DNA from: Pagrus major
Taxonomy: Eukaryota > Chordata > Actinopteri > Spariformes > Sparidae
Direction: 5' to 3'
DNA: 64,000 nt
Assembly (NCBI RefSeq): GCF_040436345.1
Contig: NC_133238.1
Location: 1,488,501 to 1,552,500, forward strand
The notes under the pieces were generated by a model. The model was not told the DNA's origin, did no database searches, and saw nothing but the letters and a program-made list of their open reading frames with translations. The translations under genes and the position numbers were made by a program. Below are positions 32,701 to 43,500 of the stretch, in pieces; position 1 is the first letter of the stretch; each line of letters starts with the position of its first letter.

Positions 32701-33617
32701 GTTTAACAATGTGCACCATATTATGTGGGAGTTATTAGGCAAAAATGGTTTGTGTTGATGATAGCGCCCCCTGCTGGTCATTTTTGGTGTGTGAGTTACA
32801 GGGGCCGGTCTATACCACCCCTATGAATTTCATATCCATAAGTGTTATGGTGTGGGCACAGTGCCAAATATAAAAAGAAACTGCCACCAAAGCGCCACCT
32901 AGTGTCAGATCGGTCACCCCTGTGTCAGCTATCCTCAGGAGGCCATTGGCAAGGAGTGTACCAAGTTTTGTGTTAATCCGACCAACCGATGTCGAGATAT
33001 AAAATAGTTCAATTTAAAGAGCGCCACCTAATGGTCATCAACCAAAATTTAGCACAGAGCCTTAGGGCCTCATGAGGAAGTAGGATCCTGAGGTTGACGT
33101 CATTTGGACAAACCAATGTGGAGATATGCAACACTTCCTATTTGGAACGAAATCTGCAGGAAGTTGTTATTTAATAACTTGAGTATTTCTTGGAATATCA
33201 AAATTCTTTTAATAACTTTTTGTCAGGAGGGTCCACAGATGCTGTGTGCAAAGTTTGGTGCAAATTGGTGAAATTGCCTGGGAGGAGTTCGAAAAAGTAG
33301 GTTTGCGACATTTCGCGAGCTAGTGAAAAAAAACGCCAGGCAGAAATGGGCGTGGCCTATATCAGGAGATTCAGCACAATTCACTGAACGCGTGGATATA
33401 AGATTTTTGAAGGTGCGACAAAGTATGTGGGAGTTATTAGCCAAAACGTACTTTCCTTGATAATAGCGCCACCTAGTGGTGCACGTTCACAACAACAACA
33501 GATTATAAAATTTTTCGCCAAGCCTAATGACTTTGCCAAATAAAATCGACTTTTCATTCACATTCAGGCAGTGAAAAATGCGATCATTTTGGACGAAGGA
33601 ATAAAATAATAATAATA
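26782..33617 (+). repeat. Four tandem 1709-bp units (units 1-4)
   Basis: Units 26782-28490, 28491-30199, 30200-31908 and 31909-33617. Each begins 'attaaagctgcaagcagcg' and ends in an AAT microsatellite. The period is exactly 1709 bp and I saw no substitutions between units. They join without the terminal hairpin, which appears only after the last unit. Such identity means very recent amplification, gene conversion, or an assembly artefact. Confidence 0.93.
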
Positions 33618-33620
33618 ATA

Positions 33621-33774
33621 ATCATTGCAATTACAATAGGGACCTCGCAGGTTCCCTGCTCGGGCCCTAATAATCATTGCAATTACAATAGGGACCTCGC
33701 AGGTTCCCTGCTCGGGCCCTAATAATCATTGCAATTACAATAGGGACCTCGCAGGTTCCCTGCTCGGGCCCTAA
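33621..33774 (+). repeat. Triplicated right-terminal hairpin block, 52-bp period
   Basis: Three identical copies of the terminal block at 33621, 33673 and 33725. Each holds 'tcattgcaattacaataggg', the stem 'gggacctcgcagg' / 'cctgctcgggccc' and CTAA. The last CTAA abuts the left end of the 18-kb copy. Confidence 0.9.
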
Positions 33775-35214
33775 TTAAAGCTGCAAGCAGCGATGAACGG
33801 GCCCTCGCAGTCCACGCGCGTTGGGGCGTGATTCTGTCGGGACGTGCTGCTGTTGGGGCATTCTGGTGTTGTGGCATGCTGCTGTCGGGGCGCGCAAATC
33901 CTTTCTTTAGAAAATTTAAGACAAATGTCTTTTTAGCTGTGAATAGATGTTTGGCTAAATATTTGAGCAGATCTTAAACAGTCTTAAAAGTAGTATTGTC
34001 ATATTCTCCTGTCATTTCAACTAAAGTGAATTTGTAAGAACTAGTCAAATTTCCAGTACTTATTGAACTGTTTTTCTGCTGTCTTTTCACAGTGTAACCA
34101 AAATCAGAGTGTTTGTGAAACACAAATTTGCTCTGTTGTTCAACAGAAAAGATTGCCATCAGGTACACATGAAGCGTTTATTAATTTACCACAAATACAT
34201 CAAATAATTGTAGCGTACTGGCTGACTATGTTACTCTATTGTAACTACTCTACAGTGATTTAATTAGATGTAATGCTATTTTTTACTTATGCATGTCAAT
34301 AAAGGTGAAAAAGATGGAGCAGTGGACAGCAGTTTGTCTTGTCAGCAATTCTGATTTCTCTGCATTACTGTTGCATTTAAATGTCCTCTGAAAAGGTTAT
34401 GGCATTTGATTCTCTGCTTGAATGAGGATATAATGAGTTTGGATGTAAAACTGTGAGGAATCCAGTTTAGTCAGTGTTAATCATGGCTGAGATTGTCTTT
34501 AGCTTTTGAGTGATTGTGATTGTAAAATGTAGCAGTTATGAACAATACATTTATTGTGTCATCATAGACATGTAAAGATTTTCAGTGTTTTCTGTTATAT
34601 ATAATGGCAGATTAAAAATGCACATAATTTTAAAAAAGTCCAAATGATTATTTTTGTTATCACAAAAACCTGAAATTAAGTTTTAGCCATGTTTATCAGT
34701 AAGTTGTCAACTTTGTTGCCTTCCCCTTAACGGTGATGTTTCTGCTTGAATGTAAACATATAGTTTTACAGCTATATGTTATTTGTATAAAATGTGCTAT
34801 ATCAATAAAGTCTTATTGATGGATGTGAGTCTGAATTCCTATTTTCAGTGGGTGGTGTCTTGGAAAGGTGCCTACCTAAATATGATACATGTTACGTAAA
34901 ACACAACAGTGACGGTTTTCATCTGAAATCTGTAGGAGATGTTAGTTAAATTTGTGGCTGTGTTATGTGTGATAGAATGTGTGTGGTTGTGCGCGCGCGT
35001 GAATGTATGTTTGTGTGTGTGTGGCTTTCGGCTCAGTGTTTTGACATTTCAAACAAAAAAATCACTCCACTAGAAAATACACTAAAGACAGTACACTGGA
35101 CACACACTCGCCGTTTTCATATAGAGACTTTGCATTATCGTAGTTGCTGTGTTGTGGCTATTTCTACGCCATTGTTTGTACACACACAGCATAGCATTTT
35201 TGGCGTTAAAAAGC

Positions 35215-35392
35215 AACCAGTGTGGCGCTTCTACTTTTAAAGAGGCGTGACGGTACACGTCATGAAGATGACGTGTGTGTTTTTTTGAAGGTGTTTCCCC
35301 GATGTCTTCCTGGTATTTTAAACATTTACTCTGTGATTGTTTGTCATCATATGGATGTTGTTATAATGTGTTGTGATTGATGTCTTGTCTTA
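35215..35392. repeat. Interspersed repeat shared with 63790-63960
   Basis: 'aaagaggcgtgacg', 'cgtcatgaagatgacgtg' and 'tataatgtgttgtgattga' recur in the same order near the right edge of the window. This is a non-coding DNA-transposon-like segment inside the 5' region of the Helentron body. Confidence 0.6.
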
Positions 35393-35896
35393 CCATGGCT
35401 TATGGAAAGTGACAAATGTTTGACAAATGTTTAATATTTCAGACTGTAATCTGTGTCTTTCATGGGTAATATGCCCACCTGGCAGCCATAGACTCATAAA
35501 AATGTATCATATTTGTTGTTTATGGAAAACGCTGCGGAAAAGCAGTGGAGTTGGATTGTACTTGGATTTTGAAATGGATTTGAGCGCATCAACCAGTCAC
35601 GTCGTGAGAAAAACGTGACGTTAGAGCTGCAACGTTTGAACCTCTTTGTCTGTTATCTAAACATGAATATATCACTTAAGACACAAATACGCACAAGCTT
35701 GCACTAAATACACATGAGCACTTTATTATATTTTGTTTATTGTCTTTTAAGCTCTCTGTTTCTGTCGCGTTTTCTCTTTCTGTCTCACTATTTCTCTCTC
35801 TGTCTCTCTGTTGTCTTTGTTCACTTACGTCCTCATTCCTCCAGAGTGTTCCTCCTCCCACTTGTTGTCGCTGATTAAGCTCCACCCACAACAATG

Positions 35897-35905
35897 TATA
35901 AAAAA
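35897..35905 (+). promoter_or_regulatory. TATA box of the Helentron gene
   Basis: TATAAAAAA lies about 30 bp before a pyrimidine/purine transition and upstream of a segment ending in a strong splice donor at 36096. A C/T-rich tract (about 35755-35830) precedes it. Inferred from position; the transcription start is not proven. Confidence 0.55.
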
Positions 35906-35926
35906 GGGCCGACGTCCTGAGCTGCC

Positions 35927-36095
35927 CCACCAGGTTATTGACCTCTTGACTTGACTCGTCTGTTATCTTGATCTCGTCCTGTGAAGATTCATCTACTCCG
36001 GCTCTACAGATTTTTCAACACGTACACTAACATTTACAGGACCTTTTGGATTAAGACAGCAGCATTTTTCAAGGGATCTCAATTTGGTTAACACG
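35927..36095 (+). other. Probable non-coding first exon of the Helentron gene
   Basis: The segment from about 30 bp after the TATA box to the donor 'acacg|gtgagttg' at 36095/36096. No ATG-started frame of note. The next acceptor directly precedes the ATG at 37544 (intron 36096-37543). Confidence 0.45.
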
Positions 36096-37543
36096 GTGAG
36101 TTGATTTTGATTAAGGCCGCTGTTTGCCATCGCGGCACAGAGAGGACTTCTTTGTGCCGCGATACGAGCTAACGTCTATGCTAGCTGCCTCATCGACCTG
36201 TAATTTTGAATGTCTATTTCTGAAGTATCTACAGTACTAGTAACTTCAGTAAGGTAAATTACGTGTATGTGCTTTGGAAATGAGTATAATTAGTGTTGTT
36301 ATGTCACAGTTTTGGCTGGTTTGTTGTAACGAGACAGCTAGTTAGCAACGTTGATTAGCATTGCTCTGCAGCAAAAACCTTTGGATGTTTTGTTCTAAAT
36401 AACCTAAACGTTAGTGAGCTTTTGTCCTGCTGTAGCTACTGGAAACAGCTGTCCTGTAGTTATAGGAGAGGTGGTTGGTTGTTAGCACAGATTATAACCA
36501 CATGTTTTGTAGCATATGAGTGCTTTGGTTTGTTTGCTTATTCAGCTACGTGCTATTAGCATGTCAGTCCTTTGACAATGTTCAATTATTTTAATATCAA
36601 AGTTTTTTCAAGTTTCACATCTCCGCACTGGTGAACTACTCCGTTATAGGATGCGATTTGTGCGAGTATATTTCAAATTTCGCCGGCGTTGTGGCGCGGT
36701 GGTTGTCGGGAGTAAATTTCAACTTCGAGGCGTTTTGCGCCATGATTGGCTGGAGTACAGTTTTGAACTTCGCGGCAGCAACTTACCGATCGGCAGTCTA
36801 CTGTTCTCCTAATTTAGCAATATTATCAAAGTGTAGAACGACAGTATAGTAGGTGTAAAAAGCTTCTTAGTAATTATTGTTTACATGAATCTACCTATGT
36901 ATTTGGGAGAATGTTGTTGTAAAATGGGTACATGGACATAATTTCTGTGTTTTCCTGGTCAAAAATGACTGGTACAGGAAATGAATGGGTCTTAGATTAT
37001 TTCATTCTCCTCACTCAGTCACTCAGTCAACTCATTTAACTCACTCACACACACAAAGATGACTTTTCATGTTCATTTTCTGATGTTCTGTGAATGTAAT
37101 CTCTGTTTTGATGTATTTTTTGATTTTCAGTGTTTATTGTTTGGATGTTCCTTGCAGTAATTGATGTTCATTGCTAGTTGGATACATTATTTACACCATT
37201 AAAAGGTGTTAAGTAGAAGTTGGTGCTGATTATGTTTGAATGATGTTTTTTGTAATGTTAATGTAAGAGCAGTTAAACCAGAATGGTCAAATTTTACCAG
37301 GAACACTAAACAAAGAGGTCGAGTTTAAGGGGCAATCAAACATAATACAAGAGTTATAGTAAACTATCAATATTTTAGTGTAGTATTTTTCTGTGTGTAT
37401 GAATATTTCAAGTAACAATTTTATTTCTTCTTATTCCATCATTGCTTACTTGTTAAATGTGTGTTGACATGTATTTGTGTACTTATTGCAGGCTAAAGAT
37501 GAGTTGTAATGTTAATATTAATCAATTGTTTACATGTTTTTAG

Positions 37544-40500
37544 ATGCCACGGGGCAAGTCTTTTCGTCGTGCGGAGGCAGCCAAAAGACGCATGGCAGAA
37601 CGGCGAACGGTCGACGTGGAACCGCAGCAGTCTGCTAATGTCTCTGACGCTGGTATGTACAATTTGTCCTTGTATGTGAATGGTGTACATATTTGCCTAG
37701 TGGCAAGGTGTGTTGCATTTACATGATTTCTGATGATGATTTGTAAGCTTTAATTAACTGTATCTTGGTGTCTTTTTTTTCTCTGTGTATTATTAGAGCA
37801 CGGCACTGGTTACCGCAACCCTGTGCGAGCATGGCCAAAGTCGTCACTGACTGGACGACAGCACAAGTTGGTCATTCCGTGCCAACTCCCTGACGAGAAG
37901 GTATAATAATAATAATAATAATAATAATATTAATAATAATATTAATAATAATAAGAAGAAGAAGAAGAGGACTTGTAATAATTACTGAATTTCAATCAAT
38001 AACACTCCAATCTTTTTTCCAGTTTGTTCTTCTTGTAGGAGATTCCCATCTGCGTGCTATCGCAGATGGCTTTGTCCCGATGCCAGAGGGCTCCCTCTCC
38101 TTTGGCATCATGTCCACGCCTGGGGGCTGTGCGAGGGAGCTGAGGACTGAGTTGCTGCATGCTGCTGTTCCTTTGTCTCCTGACGCAGTCCTGGTCTTGG
38201 CACCCAGCAACAACCTGACATCCAGCAGGACCATCGATGAGGCAGGGGCAGACTTCGCTAAGCTCCTGCACGCTGCCTGCGAGCGATGGTGTAACGTACG
38301 TTTTTGTCTATTGTATTGATTGATATATTACCATAGTAAATGTAGTTGTATGAACTGTTGCAGAATAATGTATGTTTATATTTTTAGTTATGGCATTTTC
38401 AGTAAAAATGTAATTGTTATTAACAACCAGTTTGGTCTACAGGTGTGTGTCGTGGACTTCCCACCTCGTTTGGTTGCTGAAGTCCTTCACCAAGACTTCA
38501 TGCGTCAAGAGTTCCGCCGTGTGTCAGCACGTATGGGTAAGCTTTAAAACAGTAGTTTGACAACAGTTCCATGTACAATGCATCATTTGTTGTTAGGCAG
38601 ACTGTTTGAATGAATATTATAATTTCCATAATTGTTCCTTTAAAATTTAATAGACATATTACAATAATGTATTTTGTTTTTCTTTTTTAGGTGTCAGGTA
38701 CTTTCCTATTGCTGAGCATTTCCCCATGAACCGTCGTGAGCTGTGGAGCAGAGATGGTGTAAGTAGAACACCTAGTGTCATCTAAACTTTCTCTGTAGTT
38801 GAATGACAAGTTTATTGTAGATCCATATCATTTAATCTTTTCATTTTTGTTATTTTCACAGGTTCATCTCAGCGATAGTGACGGCATGCCCATTCTAGCC
38901 GGGCTGCTGTGGACGGCTGCGTTTGAACAACTGCAGCCTCCAACACCAAAGGTACAGGTTGCTCCCAGAACGTCGCCGCCTCGTAGGCAAGTCGTCCCCA
39001 AGGTGGTTGTCACGGGACAGGTCACCGTACCTCGTCCATCAAACCCCTCGGGGTGGACAACTGTTGGCAAGGGCGGGAAGGTAATTGTTTACACATTATA
39101 GTGCTGTGTTTGATGTAATATTTATCAGCTGACCTGTGTAATGGTTGACAGGGTGTTTAATACAAAATATCTTATTTTGTCTTTACAGAGGAGAGCACCT
39201 GAGGAACTTGAACAGTCCTTTGGTGCAGAGAGGATGGTTCAGCAGCAGGTATGTTATGATAAATGTGACATAGGCTGTTTTAGACACGATTGTTGATTAG
39301 ATGATGGCGTTTTGACAAAGCATTCATTCTGTATATGTATTTTAAAGGTTGATGCAAGTGCACTACGCCAGTGCTTCATTGAGCCAAACCCTGTTTGGTT
39401 CAGCAGTTCTGTGTTGGTTGCGATGGATGCTGCTGTTCCGTCCCATTTTCCTACCCCTGATTCAACTGCTGTTCCACGAAGCTCAAAGGTATATTGCTAC
39501 AAGTTGTATATCTTGGTTTGTTGAAGTCTTTTTAGTATCTCCTTTTTCCTGATACACTTACAACAACATGCAAAATTGCACAATATGGTCCACAATGGGT
39601 TTTGCTCAAATATGGCTTAATAAAGTGTATTTTGTTTTTCTTCCATTAGCGTCCAAAAGTGGAACATCGTCAGACTTCTGCGAGCCAGAAGGTTTGTCTT
39701 GATTTTGTTCAATATTTGAGTTATTAAGATTGCTTTTTTGTGCATGTCTGCAGTATTATGGCAATAATTGGATAATCATTGGAAAAAATCTTCTCTAGGT
39801 CTTGGCGAGAGCTTTGCCCGTGGTGAAACCCGTGCCACTGCCTGCAACTGCTCATGTGAAAGTGGACGCCAGTGGCGAGGTTAGTACAGTTTGTGCTAAA
39901 TGTGTGTCTACTACCTTTTTATAATAGTAGTATAGTTTCTTTATCCAGATCATTTAATGGTGTTTTTGTTTTCTTTTAGGTTGCCACCGTTGCTTTTGCC
40001 AATGTTGTCGCTGCGCAGGGAGGGGACCTACAGCCTGTCGTCGATCTTGGTGTCTTGCCCACACCAAGATTCAACAAAGGTAATGGTGACGTTAACCCCA
40101 TTTCTTGCAGGTGTGCAGAGACCTTGCAGTCTGTTATTCCTGGTAGTAATGTCAGAAGTGCACCTGTCACTTATGACATAAATACGTCCATGGCATGTGG
40201 TGTTGCAGCAGTTATGCAACATGTCATTTCTCCAGTGTGTACGTGGAAAGGGACAGATATTGATAGCATAAGTGTAGAAGGTGGCAAACTGGCCAGTTAC
40301 ATTGAAGCTAGGCAAAAGAGCGGCAGTGAACAGCAGTTGTGCAAGTTGATTCAACAGCACAACGTGTTTGGCAGGCAGTGGCAGGTAGCGATTCCTCCTC
40401 CAGCATGTAGTGATTTTAATTGGCTGGAGGAGGACACTTTGATGTACGAGAAGCTGCAAGAGCATTTGTTTAACCACGGCACGTGTCTGTTGAACCTCGA

Positions 40501-43500
40501 AGGTGCGGTTAGTGCCATTGTTCTTCATAACGAGTACTTTGTGGTTGTTGATTGTGGCACACGTGATGCATCTGGGATGGCATCAAGTATTGGCACGTCT
40601 GTGGCTGTCTTTAACACGTGCCTTAATGACTTGATGCTTCACATCAGTTGTTTGAAGAACTCTTTAGGTGCAAAGTGGTATGCCGTCTATGGCATTTCTG
40701 TCATGTTGTGTCCAGTACATGGCAACAGGGAGAGTGCTACATTGTTTGCAGGCGAGACTGTTGACGTCAGCGTTGCAGCAGAGCTTGAGGACATCATTTC
40801 GGTCAGGCCAGAGAGTGACGTAAGATCAATCAGGGGAAGTTTTCACCAAGGGGACGCTCGGTTCCAACACGGAGGGCTCCAGTGTATGGCTGTCAGTTTG
40901 GTAGCTTTAGCCAAACACAGCATCGATACTGTGTTTTTGTGGCAGTCTGGCGATCTGGATAAGGTTGTAGAGTTAGGGGACGAGCTCTACACGTCGTTGC
41001 GTGAAAGTAATTCCATCAGCGGGAGTTCTGAACTGCTGTGTGTTCCAGATTTGCCCAAAGAGTCCATTATTGATGGAGAGAAATTTCAGTTTGAGTATGG
41101 TGACTACGTTTCTGGTGATGTTGATGTTGTTGAGGGACAGCTTGTTGATGCAGGTGTGTACACCACTCTCAGGAATGGTTTGGGAAAGATGTTTAGCAAA
41201 TATGACACATGCTTTCTGACTGTGAGTGGCACCACGTGTGGTATCATTGGTCGAGATGGGCAGTATGCCGTTGTTGATTCTCATGCACGCGATGCAGATG
41301 GCATGGTAGATGTTAACGGGTTTAGTGTTGTTGTTTATTTTAGTTGCCTTGATCGTGTGTTTGATCACATATGTAAATTTACGAGTGCAATGAACGCTCC
41401 AAAGCTGTTTGAGATTGCTGGTGTTTGTGTCACTCACAAAAGTCAAAGTGCAAATGAGGAAAGAAGAGAGGTTGAGTTTGTTTGTAGCTTACCTGTTCAG
41501 CCAGCACTTAGTGTGTCAACTGAACAGGTAACACTTGACAACAACAGTCAGAGAGGTGTGAAACGCAAGATTTCAGTGGGTAATCATGGATCGAAAAAGT
41601 GTAAAAGCAGGGACGTGAATGTGGTTAATTCAGACGTTGTATTTGTCAGTGATGTGATAAGTAAAAGTTTTGAGTTCAATCCGCTGCGTAGTCACGTTGC
41701 ACAAGCTTTGTGCAAACAGTTGAACGTAGAGTCACAGAAACTTGATCTGGCATCAACAGAGGTTGGTGCATTAGGGGCTCCTTGTAAGAACGAGAAAATA
41801 GTTGGTGATGGTAATTGTTTCTTTAGAGCGGTTAGTCAAGCTGTGTGTGGCACAGAGAACAATCATAGAAAAATTAGATTAGCTGTGTTTAAGCAATTAC
41901 GTGCCAATCCTCTAGCATATACTTTGCGTCCTGAGTATTCCTCAATGTCAGATTATCTGAGTAGATCAAGAATGCACTGTCTTGGTAGTTGGGCCACTGA
42001 AGTGGAGATTCAAGCAGCAGCAGATTGTTTAGGAGTAAATATTTTCACATTTTGTGGTGATCGCTGGCTTGAATACAGTTGCAAGAATAAGCAGTTGTCC
42101 AATCAGGCAGTGTATTTAGAGAATTGTAATGGTAACCATTATGAGACTGTTGTTTGTGTCATGCAGCCTCAGATGCAGACTTGTTATAGGTACTGCAAAG
42201 TGAGCGTGTCTCGTTTTGGACGGTACAATTTAAGACAGAAAAGTAGAGAGAGTAGCGTTTGTGCTGTGACTTCAAGTACAGTTATAGGTATAGGTTGTGT
42301 AGCTGAAGAAGTTATTAATATTGAAGACAATGTTATACAACAGCAGCATAGTACTGTGTCTACACAAGAGCCGACCACATTTACATTTAAACCAAGTCAT
42401 ATTAGTTCTTCTAAGTATTTGCAATGTAAAAAGAACTTAAAAAGAAAAATGGAATACAAGGAAAATGATTTGCATAGGGAGAAAATCAAGGAAATTGGTA
42501 AAGGGAAATATAAGACAAATGTTTTGCATAGGATGAATGTCATTGAAATCAAGAAAAGGAAATATAGGCAAAATGTAGTACATAAGCAGAAAGTTAAGGA
42601 GATGAGTAAAATGAAATATAAACAAAATGAAGTACATAAGGAGAAAGTTAAGGAGATGAGTAAAATGAAATATAAACAAAATGTAGTACATAAGGAGAAA
42701 GTTAAGGAGATGAGTAAAATGAAATATAGGCAAAATATTTTACATAAGCATAAAGTTAAGGGGATGAGTACAATGAAATATAGGCTAAATATTTTACATA
42801 AGCAGAAAGTTAAGGAGATGAGTAAAATGAAATATAGGCAAAATATTTTACATAAGCAGAAAGTTAAAGAGATGAGTAAAATGAAATATAGGCAAAATAT
42901 TTTACATAAGCAGAAAGTTAAAGAGATGAGTAAAACGAAATATAGGATAAATGTATTATATAAGCATAAAGTTAAGGAGATGAGTAAAATAAAATATAGG
43001 CTAAATGTATTACATAAGCAGAAAGTTAAGGAGATGAGTAAAATGAAATATAGGCTAAATGTATTACATAAGCAGAAAGTTAAAGAGATGAGTAAAATGA
43101 AATATAGGCTAAATGTATTACATAAGCATAAAGTTAAGGAGATGAGCAAATTGAAATATAGGCAAAATGCAGTACATAAGCATAATGTTAAGGACATGAG
43201 TAAAAAGAAATACAGGGAAAGTGAAGTTCATAGGCAGCATGTAAAAGCCATGAGTACAAGTAAGTACCATGGAAGTGCTGAGCATAAGAAACGTGTTATA
43301 TCAGGAAACAAATTGAAAAGGGAACAAAATAAAGAAAAGGCAGAGCAGTTTGATTATGTTACAGAACAGTTTTGGGATAAAGTTAAAGATGGCCCAGATT
43401 TTGTATGCTGTGTGTGCCACAGAGGGTTGTTTAAGAATCAGGTTTTGAAGTGTAAAAGAGATTACTATACTAAAAGGAAAGAAATAGGTTTAATTGCAGA

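Noticed and set aside
23445..33444. Repeated minus-strand open frames of 73, 86 and 88 residues in the array
   Set aside because: They recur only because the DNA repeats, show no codon-level conservation signal I can see, and have no domain, promoter or splice context.
33621..33774. 52-bp hairpin repeats resembling a CRISPR array or attachment sites
   Set aside because: Whole units are identical, with no spacers, and they match the element's right terminus elsewhere.
35676..35930. Minus-strand frame of 84 residues rich in Arg/Glu/Thr
   Set aside because: Antisense of the C/T-rich promoter tract of the Helentron gene; no supporting features.
42397..43197. 266-codon minus-strand frame that looks like a multi-pass membrane protein
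   Set aside because: It is the antisense of the Lys-rich 54-bp repeats; its hydrophobic periodicity comes from complementing AAA-rich codons.
42424..43314. Regular 54-bp repeats resembling a CRISPR array
   Set aside because: The repeats are continuous codons without unique spacers, inside an 8.6-kb open exon of a eukaryotic element.
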